Positions 49,919 through 62,905 of a stretch of 64,000 nucleotides of DNA are shown piece after piece. Both the position numbers and the translations under genes were made by a program. Location: the NCBI GenBank assembly GCA_964057225.1, contig OZ059898.1, forward strand, positions 18,267,267-18,331,266, in the 5' to 3' direction. The stretch is from Auanema rhodensis. Lineage: Eukaryota > Nematoda > Chromadorea > Rhabditida > Rhabditidae. The notes below the pieces were generated by a model. It made no database searches and had not been told where the DNA came from. It saw only the letters and a program-made list of their open reading frames with translations. Every line of letters starts with the position of its first letter. Position 1 is the stretch's first letter.

Positions 49919-52024
49919 AATGTAGTATAGTGCATTCGATGCGGATTTTTAAGCTGCGTCGATCTGTGTTATCAGATTTGCGCTAGCTTAAAAATGCACC
50001 GAGATATCAACTGATATAAGTTCACACTTATATCCTCGATTTTCACCCTGAAGAATTAATTTTTTCGTTGAATAACATTGTCCATCGTCTTTGCCTTGAA
50101 AAAAGGAATCTAAAAACATCTACTTTTTGCTAAATTATTTTGAAATTTTTCGAAAAAATTTTTGTCAAAATGTTTTTGGAAGCAATGTTGAGTGTACATG
50201 GAAACTCAACATACACTAATGCACCATTTTTCAAACGATCATAACTAATTTTTGTATTAAGCGTTTCTCAATGTAGTATTGTGCATTCGATGCGGATTTT
50301 TAAGCTGCGTCGATCTGTGTTATCAGATTTGCGTTAGCTTAAAAATGCACCGAGATATCAACTGATATAAGTTCACACTTATATCCTCGATTTTCACCCT
50401 GAAGATTTAATTTTTTCGTTGAATAACATTGTCCATCGTCTTTGCCTTGAAAAAAGGAATCTAAAAACATCTACTTTTTGCTAAATTATTCTGAAATTTT
50501 TCGAAAAAATTTTTGTCAAAATGTTTTTGGAAGCAATGTTGAGTGTACATGGAAACTCAACATACACTAATGCATCATTTTTCAAACGATCATAACTAAT
50601 TTTTGTATTAAGCGTTTCTCAATGTAGTATAGTGCATTCGATGCGGATTTTTAAGCTGCGTCGATCTGTGTTATCAAATTTGCGCTAGCTTAAAAATGCA
50701 CCGAGATATCAACTAATATAAGTTCACACTTATATCCTGGATTTTCACCCTGAAGAATTAATTTTTTCGTTGAATAACAATGTCCATCGTCTTTGCCTTG
50801 AAAAACTAAATCTGAAAACATCTACTTTTTGCTAAATTATTTTGAAATTTTTCGAAAAAATTTTTGTCAAAATGTTTTTGGAAGCAATGTTGAGTGTACA
50901 TGGAAACTCAACATACACTAATGCACCATTTTTCAAACGATCATAACTAATTTTTGTATTAAGCGTTTCTCAATGTAGTATATTGCATTCGATGCGGATT
51001 TTTAAGCTGCGTCGATCTGTGTTATCAGATTTGCGCTAGCTTAAAAATGCACCGAGATATCAACTGATATAAGTTCACACTTATATCCTCGATTTTCACC
51101 CTGAAGAATTAATTTTTTCGTTGAATAACATTGTCCATCGTCTTTGCCTTAAAAAAAGGAATCTAAAAACATCTACTTTTTGCTAAATTATTTTGAAATT
51201 TTTCGAAAAAATTTTTGTCAAAATGTTTTTGGAAGCAATGTTGAGTGTACATGGAAACTCAACATACACTAATGCACCATTTTTCAAACGATCATAACTA
51301 ATTTTTGTATTAAGCGTTTCTCAATGTAGTATTGTGCATTCGATGCGGATTTTTAAGCTGCGTCGATCTGTGTTATCAGATTTGCGTTAGCTTAAAAATG
51401 CACCGAGATATCAACTGATATAAGTTCACACTTATATCCTCGATTTTCACCCTGAAGATTTAATTTTTTCGTTGAATAACATTGTCCATCGTCTTTGCCT
51501 TGAAAAAAGGAATCTAAAAACATCTACTTTTTGCTAAATTATTCTGAAATTTTTCGAAAAAATTTTTGTCAAAATGTTTTTGGAAGCAATGTTGAGTGTA
51601 CATGGAAACTCAACATACACTAATGCATCATTTTTCAAACGATCATAACTAATTTTTGTATTAAGCGTTTCTCAATGTAGTATAGTGCATTCGATGCGGA
51701 TTTTTAAGCTGCGTCGATCTGTGTTATCAAATTTGCGCTAGCTTAAAAATGCACCGAGATATCAACTAATATAAGTTCACACTTATATCCTGGATTTTCA
51801 CCCTGAAGAATTAATTTTTTCGTTGAATAACAATGTCCATCGTCTTTGCCTTGAAAAACTAAATCTGAAAACATCTACTTTTTGCTAAATTATTTTGAAA
51901 TTTTTCGAAAAAATTTTTGTCAAAATGTTTTTGGAAGCAATGTTGAGTGTACATGGAAACTCAACATACACTAATGCACCATTTTTCAAACGATCATAAC
52001 TAATTTTTGTATTAAGCGTTTCTC
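49919..52024. repeat. Trimer, 1,053-bp period, two copies
   Basis: Copies start at 49919 and 50972. Monomers 50270 and 51323 share GTATTGTGCATTCG, GCGTTAGC and GAAGATTTAA. Monomers 50621 and 51674 share TCAAATTTG, AACTAATATA, TATCCTGGATT and AAACTAAATCTG. The first monomers differ: 50972 has TATATTGC and CCTTAAAAAAAGG and 49919 has neither. The third monomer carries domain II marks and looks like an intruder in domain III. Confidence 0.78.
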
Positions 52025-52726
52025 AATGTAGTATAGTGCATTCGATGCGCATTTTTAAGCTGCGTCGATCTGTGTTATCAGATTTGCGCTAGCTTAAAAA
52101 TGCACCGAGATATCAACTGATATAAGTTCACACTTATATCCTCGATTTTCACCCTGAAGATTTAATTTTTTCGTTGAATAACATTGTCCATCGTCTTTGC
52201 CTTGAAAAAAGGAATCTAAAAACATCTACTTTTTGCTAAATTATTTTGAAATTTTTCGAAAAAATTTTTGTCAAAATGTTTTTGGAAGCAATGTTGAGTG
52301 TACATGGAAACTCAACATACACTAATGCATCATTTTTCAAACGATCATAACTAATTTTTGTATTAAGCGTTTCTCAATGTAGTATAGTGCATTCGATGCG
52401 GATTTTTAAGCTGCGTCGATCTGTGTTATCAGATTTGCGCTAGCTTAAAAATGCACCGAGATATCAACTGATATAAGTTCACACTTATATCCTCGATTTT
52501 CACCCTGAAGAAATAATTTTTTCGTTGAATAACATTGTCCATCGTCTTTGCCTTGAAAAAAGGAATCTAAAAACATCTACTTTTTGCTAAATTATTTTGA
52601 AATTTTTCGAAAAAATTTTTGTCAAAATGTTTTTGGAAGCAATGTTGAGTGTACATGGAAACTCAACATACACTAATGCATCATTTTTCAAACGATCATA
52701 ACTAATTTTTGTATTAAGCGTTTCTC

Positions 52727-54832
52727 AATGTAGTATAGTGCATTCGATGCGGATTTTTAAGCTGCGTCGATCTGTGTTATCAGATTTGCGCTAGCTTAAA
52801 AATGCACCGAGATATCAACTGATATAAGTTCACACTTATATCCTCGATTTTCACCCTGAAGATTTAATTTTTTCGTTGAATAACATTGTCCATTGTCTTT
52901 GCCTTGAAAAAAGGAATCTAAAAACATCTACTTTTTGCTAAATTATTTTGAAATTTTTCGAAAAAATTTTTGTCAAAATGTTTTTGGAAGCAATGTTGAG
53001 TGTACATGGAAACTCAACATACACTAATGCATCATTTTTCAAACGATCATAACTAATTTTTGTATTAAGCGTTTCTCAATGTAGTATAGTGCATTCGATG
53101 CGGATTTTTAAGCTGCGTCGATCTGTGTTATCAGATTTGCGCTAGCTTAAAAATGCACCGAGATATCAACTGATATAAGTTCACACTTATATCCTCGATT
53201 TTCACCCTGAAGATTTAAATTTTTCCTTGAATAACATTGTCCATCGTCTTTGCCTTGAAAAAAGGAATCTAAAAACATCTACTTTTTGCTAAATTATTTT
53301 GAAATTTTTCGAAAAAATTTTTGTCAAAATGTTTTTGGAAGCAATGTTGAGTGTACATGGAAACTCAACATACACTAATGCATCATTTTTCAAACGATCA
53401 TAACTAATTTTTGTATTAAGCGTTTCTCAATGTAGTATAGTGCATTCGATGCGGATTTTTAAGCTGCGTCGATCTGTGTTATCAGATTTGCGCTAGCTTA
53501 AAAATGCACCGAGATATCAACTGATATAAGTTCACACTTATATCCTCGATTTTCACCCTGAAGATTTAATTTTTTCGTTGAATAACATTGTCCATTGTCT
53601 TTGCCTTGAAAAAAGGAATCTAAAAACATCTACTTTTTGCTAAATTATTTTGAAATTTTTCGAAAAAATTTTTGTCAAAATGTTTTTGGAAGCAATGTTG
53701 AGTGTACATGGAAACTCAACATACACTAATGCATCATTTTTCAAACGATCATAACTAATTTTTGTATTAAGCGTTTCTCAATGTAGTATAGTGCATTCGA
53801 TGCGGATTTTTAAGCTGCGTCGATCTGTGTTATCAGATTTGCGCTAGCTTAAAAATGCACCGAGATATCAACTGATATAAGTTCACACTTATATCCTCGA
53901 TTTTCACCCTGAAGATTTAAATTTTTCCTTGAATAACATTGTCCATCGTCTTTGCCTTGAAAAAAGGAATCTAAAAACATCTACTTTTTGCTAAATTATT
54001 TTGAAATTTTTCGAAAAAATTTTTGTCAAAATGTTTTTGGAAGCAATGTTGAGTGTACATGGAAACTCAACATACACTAATGCATCATTTTTCAAACGAT
54101 CATAACTAATTTTTGTATTAAGCGTTTCTCAATGTAGTATAGTGCATTCGATGCGGATTTTTAAGCTGCGTCGATCTGTGTTATCAGATTTGCGCTAGCT
54201 TAAAAATGCACCGAGACATCAACTGATATAAGTTCACACTTATATCCTCGATTTTCACCCTGAAGATTTAATTTTTTCGTTGAATAACATTGTCCATTGT
54301 CTTTGCCTTGAAAAAAGGAATCTAAAAACATCTACTTTTTGCTAAATTATTTTGAAATTTTTCGAAAAAATTTTTGTCAAAATGTTTTTGGAAGCAATGT
54401 TGAGTGTACATGGAAACTCAACATACACTAATGCATCATTTTTCAAACGATCATAACTAATTTTTGTATTAAGCGTTTCTCAATGTAGTATAGTGCATTC
54501 GATGCGGATTTTTAAGCTGCGTCGATCTGTGTTATCAGATTTGCGCTAGCTTAAAAATGCACCGAGATATCAACTGATATAAGTTCACACTTATATCCTC
54601 GATTTTCACCCTGAAGATTTAAATTTTTCCTTGAATAACATTGTCCATCGTCTTTGCCTTGAAAAAAGGAATCTAAAAACATCTACTTTTTGCTAAATTA
54701 TTTTGAAATTTTTCGAAAAAATTTTTGTCAAAATGTTTTTGGAAGCAATGTTGAGTGTACATGGAAACTCAACATACACTAATGCATCATTTTTCAAACG
54801 ATCATAACTAATTTTTGTATTAAGCGTTTCTC
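52727..54832. repeat. Dimer, 702-bp period, three copies
   Basis: Monomers 52727, 53429 and 54131 carry GAAGATTTAA and TCCATTGTC. Monomers 53078, 53780 and 54482 carry the unusual GATTTAAATTTTTCCTTG. The three copies are exactly 702 bp apart. I saw only the GAGACATC change in monomer 54131 as a difference, apart from changes at the outer edge. Confidence 0.82.
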
Positions 54833-56587
54833 AATGTAGTATTGTGCATTCGATGCGGATTTTTAAGCTGCGTCGATCTGTGTTATCAGATTTGCGCTAG
54901 CTTAAAAATGCACCGAGACATCAACTGATATAAGTTCACACTTATATCCTCGATTTTCACCCTGAAGAATTAATTTTTTCGTTGAATAACATTGTCCATC
55001 GTCTTTGCCTTGAAAAAAGAAATCTAAAAACATTTACTTTTTGCTAAATTATTCTGAAATTTTTCGAAAAAATTTTTGTCAAAATGTTTTTGGAAGCAAT
55101 GTTGAGTGTACATGGAAACTCAACATACGCTAATGCACCATTTTTCAAACGATCATAACTAATTTTTGTATTAAGCGTTTCTCAATGTAGTATAGTGCAT
55201 TCGATGCGGATTTTTAAGCTGCGTCGATCTGTGTTATCAGATTTGCGCTAGCTTAAAAATGCACCGAGATATCAACTGATATAAGTTCACACTTATATCC
55301 TCGATTTTCACCCTGAAGAATTATTTTTTTCGTTGAATAACATTGTCCATCGTCTTTGCCTTGAAAAAAGGAATCTAAAAACATCTACTTTTTGCTGAAT
55401 TATTTTGAAATTTTTCGAAAAAATTTTTGTCAAAATGTTTTTGGAAGCAATGTTGAGTGTACATGGAAACTCAACATACACTAATGCATTATTTTTCAAA
55501 CGATCATAACTAATTTTTGAATTAAGCGTTTCTCAATGTAGTATAGTGCATTCGATGCGGATTTTTAAGCTGCGTCGATCTGTGTTATCAGATTTGCGCT
55601 AGCTTAAAAATGCACCGAGATATCAACTGATATAAGTTCACACTTATATCCTCGATTTTCACCCTGAAGAAATAATTTTTTCGTTGAACAACATTGTCCA
55701 TCGTGTTTGCCTTGAAAAAAGGAATCTAAAAACATCTACTTTTTGCTAAATTATTTTGAAATTTTTCGAAAAAATTTTTGTCAAAATGTTTTTGGAAGCA
55801 ATGTTGAGTGTACATGGAAACTCAACATACACTAATGCATCATTTTTCAAACGATCATAACTAATTTTTGTATTAAGCGTTTCTCAATGTAGTATAGTGC
55901 ATTCGATGCGGATTTTTAAGCTGCGTCGATCTGTGTTATCAGATTTGCGCTAGCTTAAAAATGCACCGAGACATCAACTGATATAAGTTCACACTTATAT
56001 CCTCGATTTTCACCCTGAAGAAATAATTTTTTCGTTGAATAACATTGTCCATCGTCTTTGCCTTGAAAAAAGGAATCTAAAAACATCTACTTTTTGCTAA
56101 ATTATTTTGAAATTTTTCGAAAAAATTTTTGTCAAAATGTTTTTGGAAGCAATGTTGAGTGTACATGGAAACTCAACATACACTAATGCATCATTTTTCA
56201 AACGATCATAACTAATTTTTGTATTAAGCGTTTCTCAATGTAGTATAGTGCATTCGATGCGGATTTTTAAGCTGCGTCGATCTGTGTTATCAGATTTGCG
56301 CTAGCTTAAAAATGCACCGAGACATCAACTGATATATGTTCACACTTACATCCTCGATTTTCACCCTGAAGAAATAATTTTTTTGTTGAATAACATTGTC
56401 CATCGTCTTTGCCTTGAAAAAAGGAATCTAAAAACATCTACTTTTTGCTAAATTATTTTGAAATTTTTCGAAAAAATTTTTGTCAAAATGTTTTTGGAAG
56501 CAATGTTGAGTGTACATGGAAACTCAACATACACTAATGCATCATTTTTCAAACGATCATAACTAATTTTTGTATTAAGCGTTTCTC

Positions 56588-59500
56588 AATGTAGTATAGT
56601 GCATTCGATGCGGATTTTTAAGCTGCGTCGATCTGTGTTATCAGATTTGCGCTAGCTTAAAAATGCACCGAGACATCAACTGATATAAGTTCACACTTAT
56701 ATCCTCGATTTTCACCCTGAAGAAATAATTTTTTCGTTGAATAACATTGTCCATCGTCTTTGCCTTGAAAAAAGAAATCTAAAAACATCTACTTTTTGCT
56801 AAATTATTTTGAAATTTTTCGAAAAAATTTTTGTCAAAATGTTTTTGGAAGCAATGTTGAGTGTACATGGAAACTCAACATACACTAGTGCATCATTAGT
56901 CAAACGATCATAACTAATTTTTGTATTAAGCGTTTCTCAATGTAGTATAGTGCATTCGATGCGGATTTTTAAGCTGCGTCGATCTGTGTTATCAGATTTG
57001 CGCTAGCCTAAAAATGCACCGAGATATCAACTGATATAAGTTCACACTTATATCCTCGATTTTCACCCTGAAGAAATAATTTTTTCGTTTAATAACATTG
57101 TCCATCGTCTTTGCCTTGAAAAAAGGAATCTAAAAACATCTATTTTTTGCTAAATTATTTTGAAATGTTTCGAAAAAATTTTTGTCAAAATGTTTTTGGA
57201 AGCAATGTTGAGTGTACATGGAAACTCAACATACACTAATGCATCATTTTTCAAACGATCATAACTAATTTTTGTATTAAGCGTTTCTCAATATAGTATA
57301 GTGCATTCGATGCGGATTTTTAAGCTGCGTCGATCTGTGTTATCAGATTTGCGCTAGCTTAAAAATGCACCGAGATATCAACTGATATAAGTTCACACTT
57401 ATATCCTCGATTTTCACCCTGAAGAATTAATTTTTTCGTTGAATAACATTGTCCATCGTCTTTGCCTTGAAAAAAGGAATCTAAAAACATCTACTTTTTG
57501 CTAAATTATTTTGAAATTTTTCGAAAAAATTTTTGTCAAAATGTTTTTGGAAGCAATGTTGAGTGTACATGGAAACTCAACATACACTAATGCATCATTT
57601 TTCAAACGATCATAACTAATTTTTGTATTAAGCGTTTCTCAATGTAGTATAGTGCATTCGATGCGGATTTTTAAGCTGCGTCGATCTGTGTTATCAGATT
57701 TGCGCTAGCTTAAAAATGCACCGAGACATCAACTGATATAAGTTCACACTTATATCCTCGATTTTCACCCTGAAGAATTAATTTTTTCGTTGAATAACAT
57801 TGTCCATCGTCTTTGCCTTGAAAAAAGGAATCTAAAAACATCTACTTTTTGCTAAATTATTTTGAAATTTTTCGAAAAAATTTTTGTCAAAATGTTTTTG
57901 GAAGCAATGTTGAGTGTACATGGAAACTCAACATACACTAATGCATCATTTTTCAAACGATCATAACTAATTTTTGTATTAAGCGTTTCTCAATGTAGTA
58001 TAGTGCATTCGATGCGGATTTTTAAGCTGCGTCGATCTGTGTTATCAGATTTGCGCTAGCTTAAAAATGCACCGAGACATCAACTGATATAAGTTCACAC
58101 TTATATCCTCGATTTTCACCCTGAAGAAATAATTTTTTCGTTGAATAACATTGTCCATCGTGTTTGCCTTGAAAAAAAGGAATCTAAAAACATCTACTTT
58201 TTGCTAAATTATTTTGAAATTTTTCGAAAAAATTTTTGTCAAAATGTTTTTGGAAGCAATGTTGAGTGTACATGGAAACTCAACATACACTAATGCATCA
58301 TTTTTCAAACGATCATAACTAATTTTTGTATTAAGCGTTTCTCAATGTAGTATAGTGCATTCGATGCGGATTTTTAAGCTGCGTCGATCTGTGTTATCAG
58401 ATTTGCGCTAGCTTAAAAATGCACCGAGACATCAACTGATATAAGTTCACACTTATATCCTCGATTTTCACCCTGAAGAAATAACTTTTTCGTTGAATAA
58501 CATTGTCCATCGTCTTTGCCTTGAAAAAAGGAATCTAAAAACATCTACTTTTTGCTAAATTATTTTGAAATTTTTCGAAAAAATTTTTGTCAAAATGTTT
58601 TTGGAAGCAATGTTGAGTGTACATGGAAACTCAACATACACTAATGCATCATTTTTCAAACGATCATAACTAATTTTTGTATTAAGCGTTTCTCAATGTA
58701 GTATAGTGCATTCGATGCGGATTTTTAAGCTGCGTCGATCTGTGTTATCAGATTTGCGCTAGCTTAAAAATGCACCGAGACATCAACTGATATAAGTTCA
58801 CACTTATATCCTCGATTTTCACCCTGAAGAAATAATTTTTTCGTTGAATAACATTGTCCATCGTCTTTGCCTTGAAAAAAGAAATCTAAAAACATCTACT
58901 TTTTGCTAAATTATTTTGAAATTTTTCGAAACAATTTTTGTCAAAATGTTTTTGGAAGCAATGTTGAGTGTACATGGAAACTCAACATACACTAATGCAT
59001 TATTTTTCAAACGATCATAACTAATTTTTGAATTAAGCGTTTCTCAATGTAGTATAGTGCATTCGATGCGGATTTTTAAGCTGCGTCGATCTGTGTTATC
59101 AGATTTGCGCTAGCTTAAAAATGCACCGAGATATCAACTGATATAAGTTCACACTTATATTCTCGATTTTCACCCTGAAGAATTAATTTTTTCGTTGAAT
59201 AACATTGTCCATCGTCTTTGCCTTGAAAAAAGGAATCTAAAAACATTTACTTTTTGCTAAATTATTCTGAAATTTTTCGAAAAAATTTTTGTCAAAATGT
59301 TTTTGGAAGCAATGTTGAGTGTACATGGAAACTCAACATACACTAATGCATCATTTTTCGAACGATCATAACTAATTTTTGTATTAAGCGTTTCTCAATG
59401 TAGTATAGTGCATTCGATGCGGATTTTTAAGCTGCGTCGATCTGTGTTATCAGATTTGCGCTAGCTTAAAAATGCACCGAGACATCAACTGATATAAGTT

Positions 59501-60800
59501 CACACTTATATCCTCGATTTTCACCCTGAAGAAATAATTTTTTCGTTGAATAACATTGTCCATCGTCTTTGCCTTGAAAAAAGAAATCTAAAAACATCTA
59601 CTTTTTGCTAAATTATTTTGAAATTTTTCGAAAAAATTTTTGTCAAAATGTTTTTGGAAGCAATGTTGAGTGTACATGGAAACTCAACATACACTAATGC
59701 ATCATTTTTCAAACGATCATAACTAATTTTTGTATTAAGCGTTTCTCAATGTAGTATAGTGCATTCGATGCGGATTTTTAAGCTGCGTCGATCTGTGTTA
59801 TCAGATTTGCGCTAGCTTAAAAATGCACCGAGACATCAACTGATATAAGTTCACACTTATATCCTCGATTTTCACCCTGAAGAAATAATTTTTTCGTTGA
59901 ATAACATTGTCCATCGTCTTTGCCTTGAAAAAAGAAATCTAAAAACATCTACTTTTTGCTAAATTATTTTGAAATTTTTCGAAAAAATTTTTGTCAAAAT
60001 GTTTTTGGAAGCAATGTTGAGTGTACATGGAAACTCAACATACACTAATGCATCATTAGTCAAACGATCATAACTAATTTTTGTATTAAGCGTTTCTCAA
60101 TGTAGTATAGTGCATTCGATGCGGATTTTTAAGCTGCGTCGATCTGTGTTATCAGATTTGCGCTAGCCTAAAAATGCACCGAGATATCAACTGATATAAG
60201 TTCACACTTATATCCTCGATTTTCACCCTGAAGAAATAATTTTTTCGTTGAATAACATTGTCCATCGTCTTTGCCTTGAAAAAAGGAATCTAAAAACATC
60301 TATTTTTTGCTAAATTATTTTGAAATGTTTCGAAAAAATTTTTGTCAAAATGTTTTTGGAAGCAATGTTGAGTGTACATGGAAACTCAACATACACTAAT
60401 GCATCATTTTTCAAACGATCATAACTAATTTTTGTATTAAGCGTTTCTCAATATAGTATAGTGCATTCGATGCGGATTTTTAAGCTGCGTCGATCTGTGT
60501 TATCAGATTTGCGCTAGCTTAAAAATGCACCGAGATATCAACTGATATAAGTTCACACTTATATCCTCGATTTTCACCCTGAAGAAATAATTTTTTCGTT
60601 GAATAACATTGTCCATCTTCTTTGCCTTGAAAAAAGGAATCTAAAAACATCTACTTTTTGCTAAATTATTTTGAAATTTTTCGAAAAAATTTTTGTCAAA
60701 ATGTTTTTGGAAGCAATGTTGAGTGTACATGGAAACTCAACATACACTAATGCATCATTTTTCAAACGATCATAACTAATTTTTGTATTAAGCGTTTCTC
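56588..60800. repeat. Two copies of a short monomer string, 3,160 bp apart
   Basis: Monomers 56588, 56939 and the start of 57290 match 59748, 60099 and the start of 60450. Shared private marks are GCATCATTAGTC (about 56,890 and 60,050), GCTAGCCTAAAA, CTATTTTTTGC, GAAATGTTTCG and CAATATAGTATAG. The offset of 3,160 bp is nine monomers plus the extra A in monomer 57992. Monomers between the two copies do not correspond in order, so this is a dispersed duplication or partly erased 9-mer rather than a clean tandem unit. Confidence 0.7.
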
Positions 60801-61853
60801 AATGTAGTATAGTGCATTCGATGCGGATTTTTAAGCTGCGTCGATCTGTGTTATCAGATTTGCGCTAGCTTAAAAATGCACCGAGATATCAACTGATATA
60901 AGTTCACACTTATATCCTCGATTTTCACCCTGAAGATTTAATTTTTTCGTTGAATAACATTGTCCATCGTCTTTGCCTTGAAAAAAGGAATCTAAAAACA
61001 TCTACTTTTTGCTAAATTATTTTGAAATTTTTCGAAAAAATTTTTGTCAAAATGTTTTTGGAAGCAATGTTGAGTGTACATGGAAACTCAACATACACTA
61101 ATGCATCATTTTTCAAACGATCATAACTAATTTTTGTATTAAGCGTTTCTCAATGTAGTATAGTGCATTCGATGCGGATTTTTAAGCTGCGTCGATCTGT
61201 GTTATCAGATTTGCGCTAGCTTAAAAATGCACCGAGATATCAACTGATATAAGTTCACACTTATATCCTCGATTTTCACCCTGAAGAAATAATTTTTTCG
61301 TTGAATAACATTGTCCATCGTCTTTGCCTTGAAAAAAGGAATCTTAAAACATCTACTTTTTGCTAAATTATTCTGAAATTTTTCGAAAACATTTTTGTCA
61401 AAATGTTTTTGGAAGCAATGTTGAGTGTACATGGAAACTCAACATACACTAATGCATCATTTTTCAAACGATCATAACTAATTTTTGTATTAAGCGTTTC
61501 TCAATGTAGTATAGTGCATTCGATGCGGATTTTTAAGCTGCGTCGATCTGTGTTATCAGATTTGCGCTAGCTTAAAAATGCACCGAGATATCAACTGATA
61601 TAAGTTCACACTTATATCCTCGATTTTCACCCTGAAGAATTAATTTTTTCGTTGAATAACATTGTCCATCGTCTTTGCCTTGAAAAAAGGAATCTAAAAA
61701 CATCTACTTTTTGCTAAATTATTCTGAAATTTTTCGAAAAAATTTTTGTCAAAATGTTTTTGGAAGCAATGTTGAGTGTACATGGAAACTCAACATACAC
61801 TAATGCATCATTTTTCAAACGATCATAACTAATTTTTGTATTAAGCGTTTCTC

Positions 61854-62905
61854 AATGTAGTATAGTGCATTCGATGCGGATTTTTAAGCTGCGTCGATCT
61901 GTGTTATCAGATTTGCGCTAGCTTAAAAATGCACCGAGATATCAACTGATATAAGTTCACACTTATATCCTCGATTTTCACCCTGAAGAATTAATTTTTT
62001 CGTTGAATAACATTGTCCATCGTCTTTGCCTTGAAAAACGAAATCTGAAAACATCTACTTTTTGCTAAATTATTTTGAAATTTTTCGAAAAAGTTTTTGT
62101 CAAAATGTTTTTGGAAGCAATGTTGAGTGTACATGGAAACTCAACATACACTAATGCATCATTTTTCAAACGTTCATAACTAATTTTTGTATTCAGCGTT
62201 TCTCAATGTAGTATAGTGCATTTGATGCGGATTTTTAAGCTGCGTCGATCTGTGTTATCAGATTTGCGCTAGTTTAAAAATGCACCGAGATATCAACTGA
62301 TATAAGTTCACACTTATATCCTCGATTTTCACCCTGAAGAATTAATTTTTTCGTTGAATAACATTGTCCATCGTCTTTGCCTTGAAAAACGAAATCTGAA
62401 AACATCTACTTTTTGCTAAATTATTTTGAAATTTTTCGAAAAAATTTTTGTCAAAATGTTTTTGGAAGCAATGTTGAGTGTACATGGAAACTCAACATAC
62501 ACTAATGCATCATTTTTCAAACGTTCATAACTAATTTTTGTATTCAGCGTTTCTCAATGTAGTATAGTGCATTTGATGCGGATTTTTAAGCTGCGTCGAT
62601 CTGTGTTATCAGATTTGCGCTAGTTTAAAAATGCACCGAGATATCAACTGATATAAGTTCACACTTATATCCTCGATTTTCACCCTGAAGAATTAATTTT
62701 TTCGTTGAATAACATTGTCCATCGTCTTTGCCTTGAAAACAGGAATCTAAAAACATTTACTTTTTCCTAATTATTCTGAAATTTTTCGAAAAAATTTTTG
62801 TCAAAATGTTTTTGGAAGCAATGTTGAGTGTACATGGAAACTCAACATACACTAATGCACAATTTTTCAAACGATCATAACTAATTTTTGTATTAAGCGT
62901 TTCTC
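61854..62905. repeat. Single-monomer tandem duplication with private marks
   Basis: The 3' halves of monomers 61854 and 62205 share GAAAAACGAAATCTG, ACGTTCATAAC and TATTCAGCG. The 5' halves of monomers 62205 and 62556 share GCATTTGATG and GCTAGTTTAAA. This is the pattern expected if one 351-bp segment, out of phase with the chosen start, was duplicated (about 62,028-62,378 and 62,379-62,729). Monomer 62556 then continues differently, with CTTTTTCCTAATT, and is 350 bp long. Confidence 0.72.

Larger units (their letters stand above)
45356..54832. repeat. Domain III of the array: GAAGATTTAA / GAAGAAATAA monomer types
   Basis: Here position 135 onward reads GAAGATTTAA or GAAGAAATAA in most monomers instead of GAAGAATTAA, and the tail is ATTAAGCG almost throughout. 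Other recurrent marks are GATGCGCATT (47111, 48866, 52025), CACCGTGAAG (47111, 48866), GCGTTAGC (47813, 50270, 51323), ATGCACCATT, and ATTTAAATTTTTCC (53078, 53780, 54482). All monomers are exactly 351 bp, so this is the most regular part of the window in length. Confidence 0.75.

Noticed and set aside
55886-59397. A clean 10-monomer higher-order unit suggested by ATTTTTGAATTAAG near 55,519 and 59,030
   Set aside because: Only the monomer tails match at this 3,511-bp offset; the following monomers (55535 and 59046) carry different diagnostic bases, so the shared mark alone does not support a unit.
15589-61432. Fourteen 63-codon and one 75-codon minus-strand open frames as genes (for example 26140-26331, 39508-39699, 61205-61432)
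   Set aside because: They are parts of the satellite monomer, opened by single base changes that remove a TAG (codon 35 in the 63-codon set; TCTAAAAAC changed to TCTTAAAAC in the 75-codon one). The 63-codon frames start with TTG. There is no matching promoter or intron structure, and the other monomers carry the stop.
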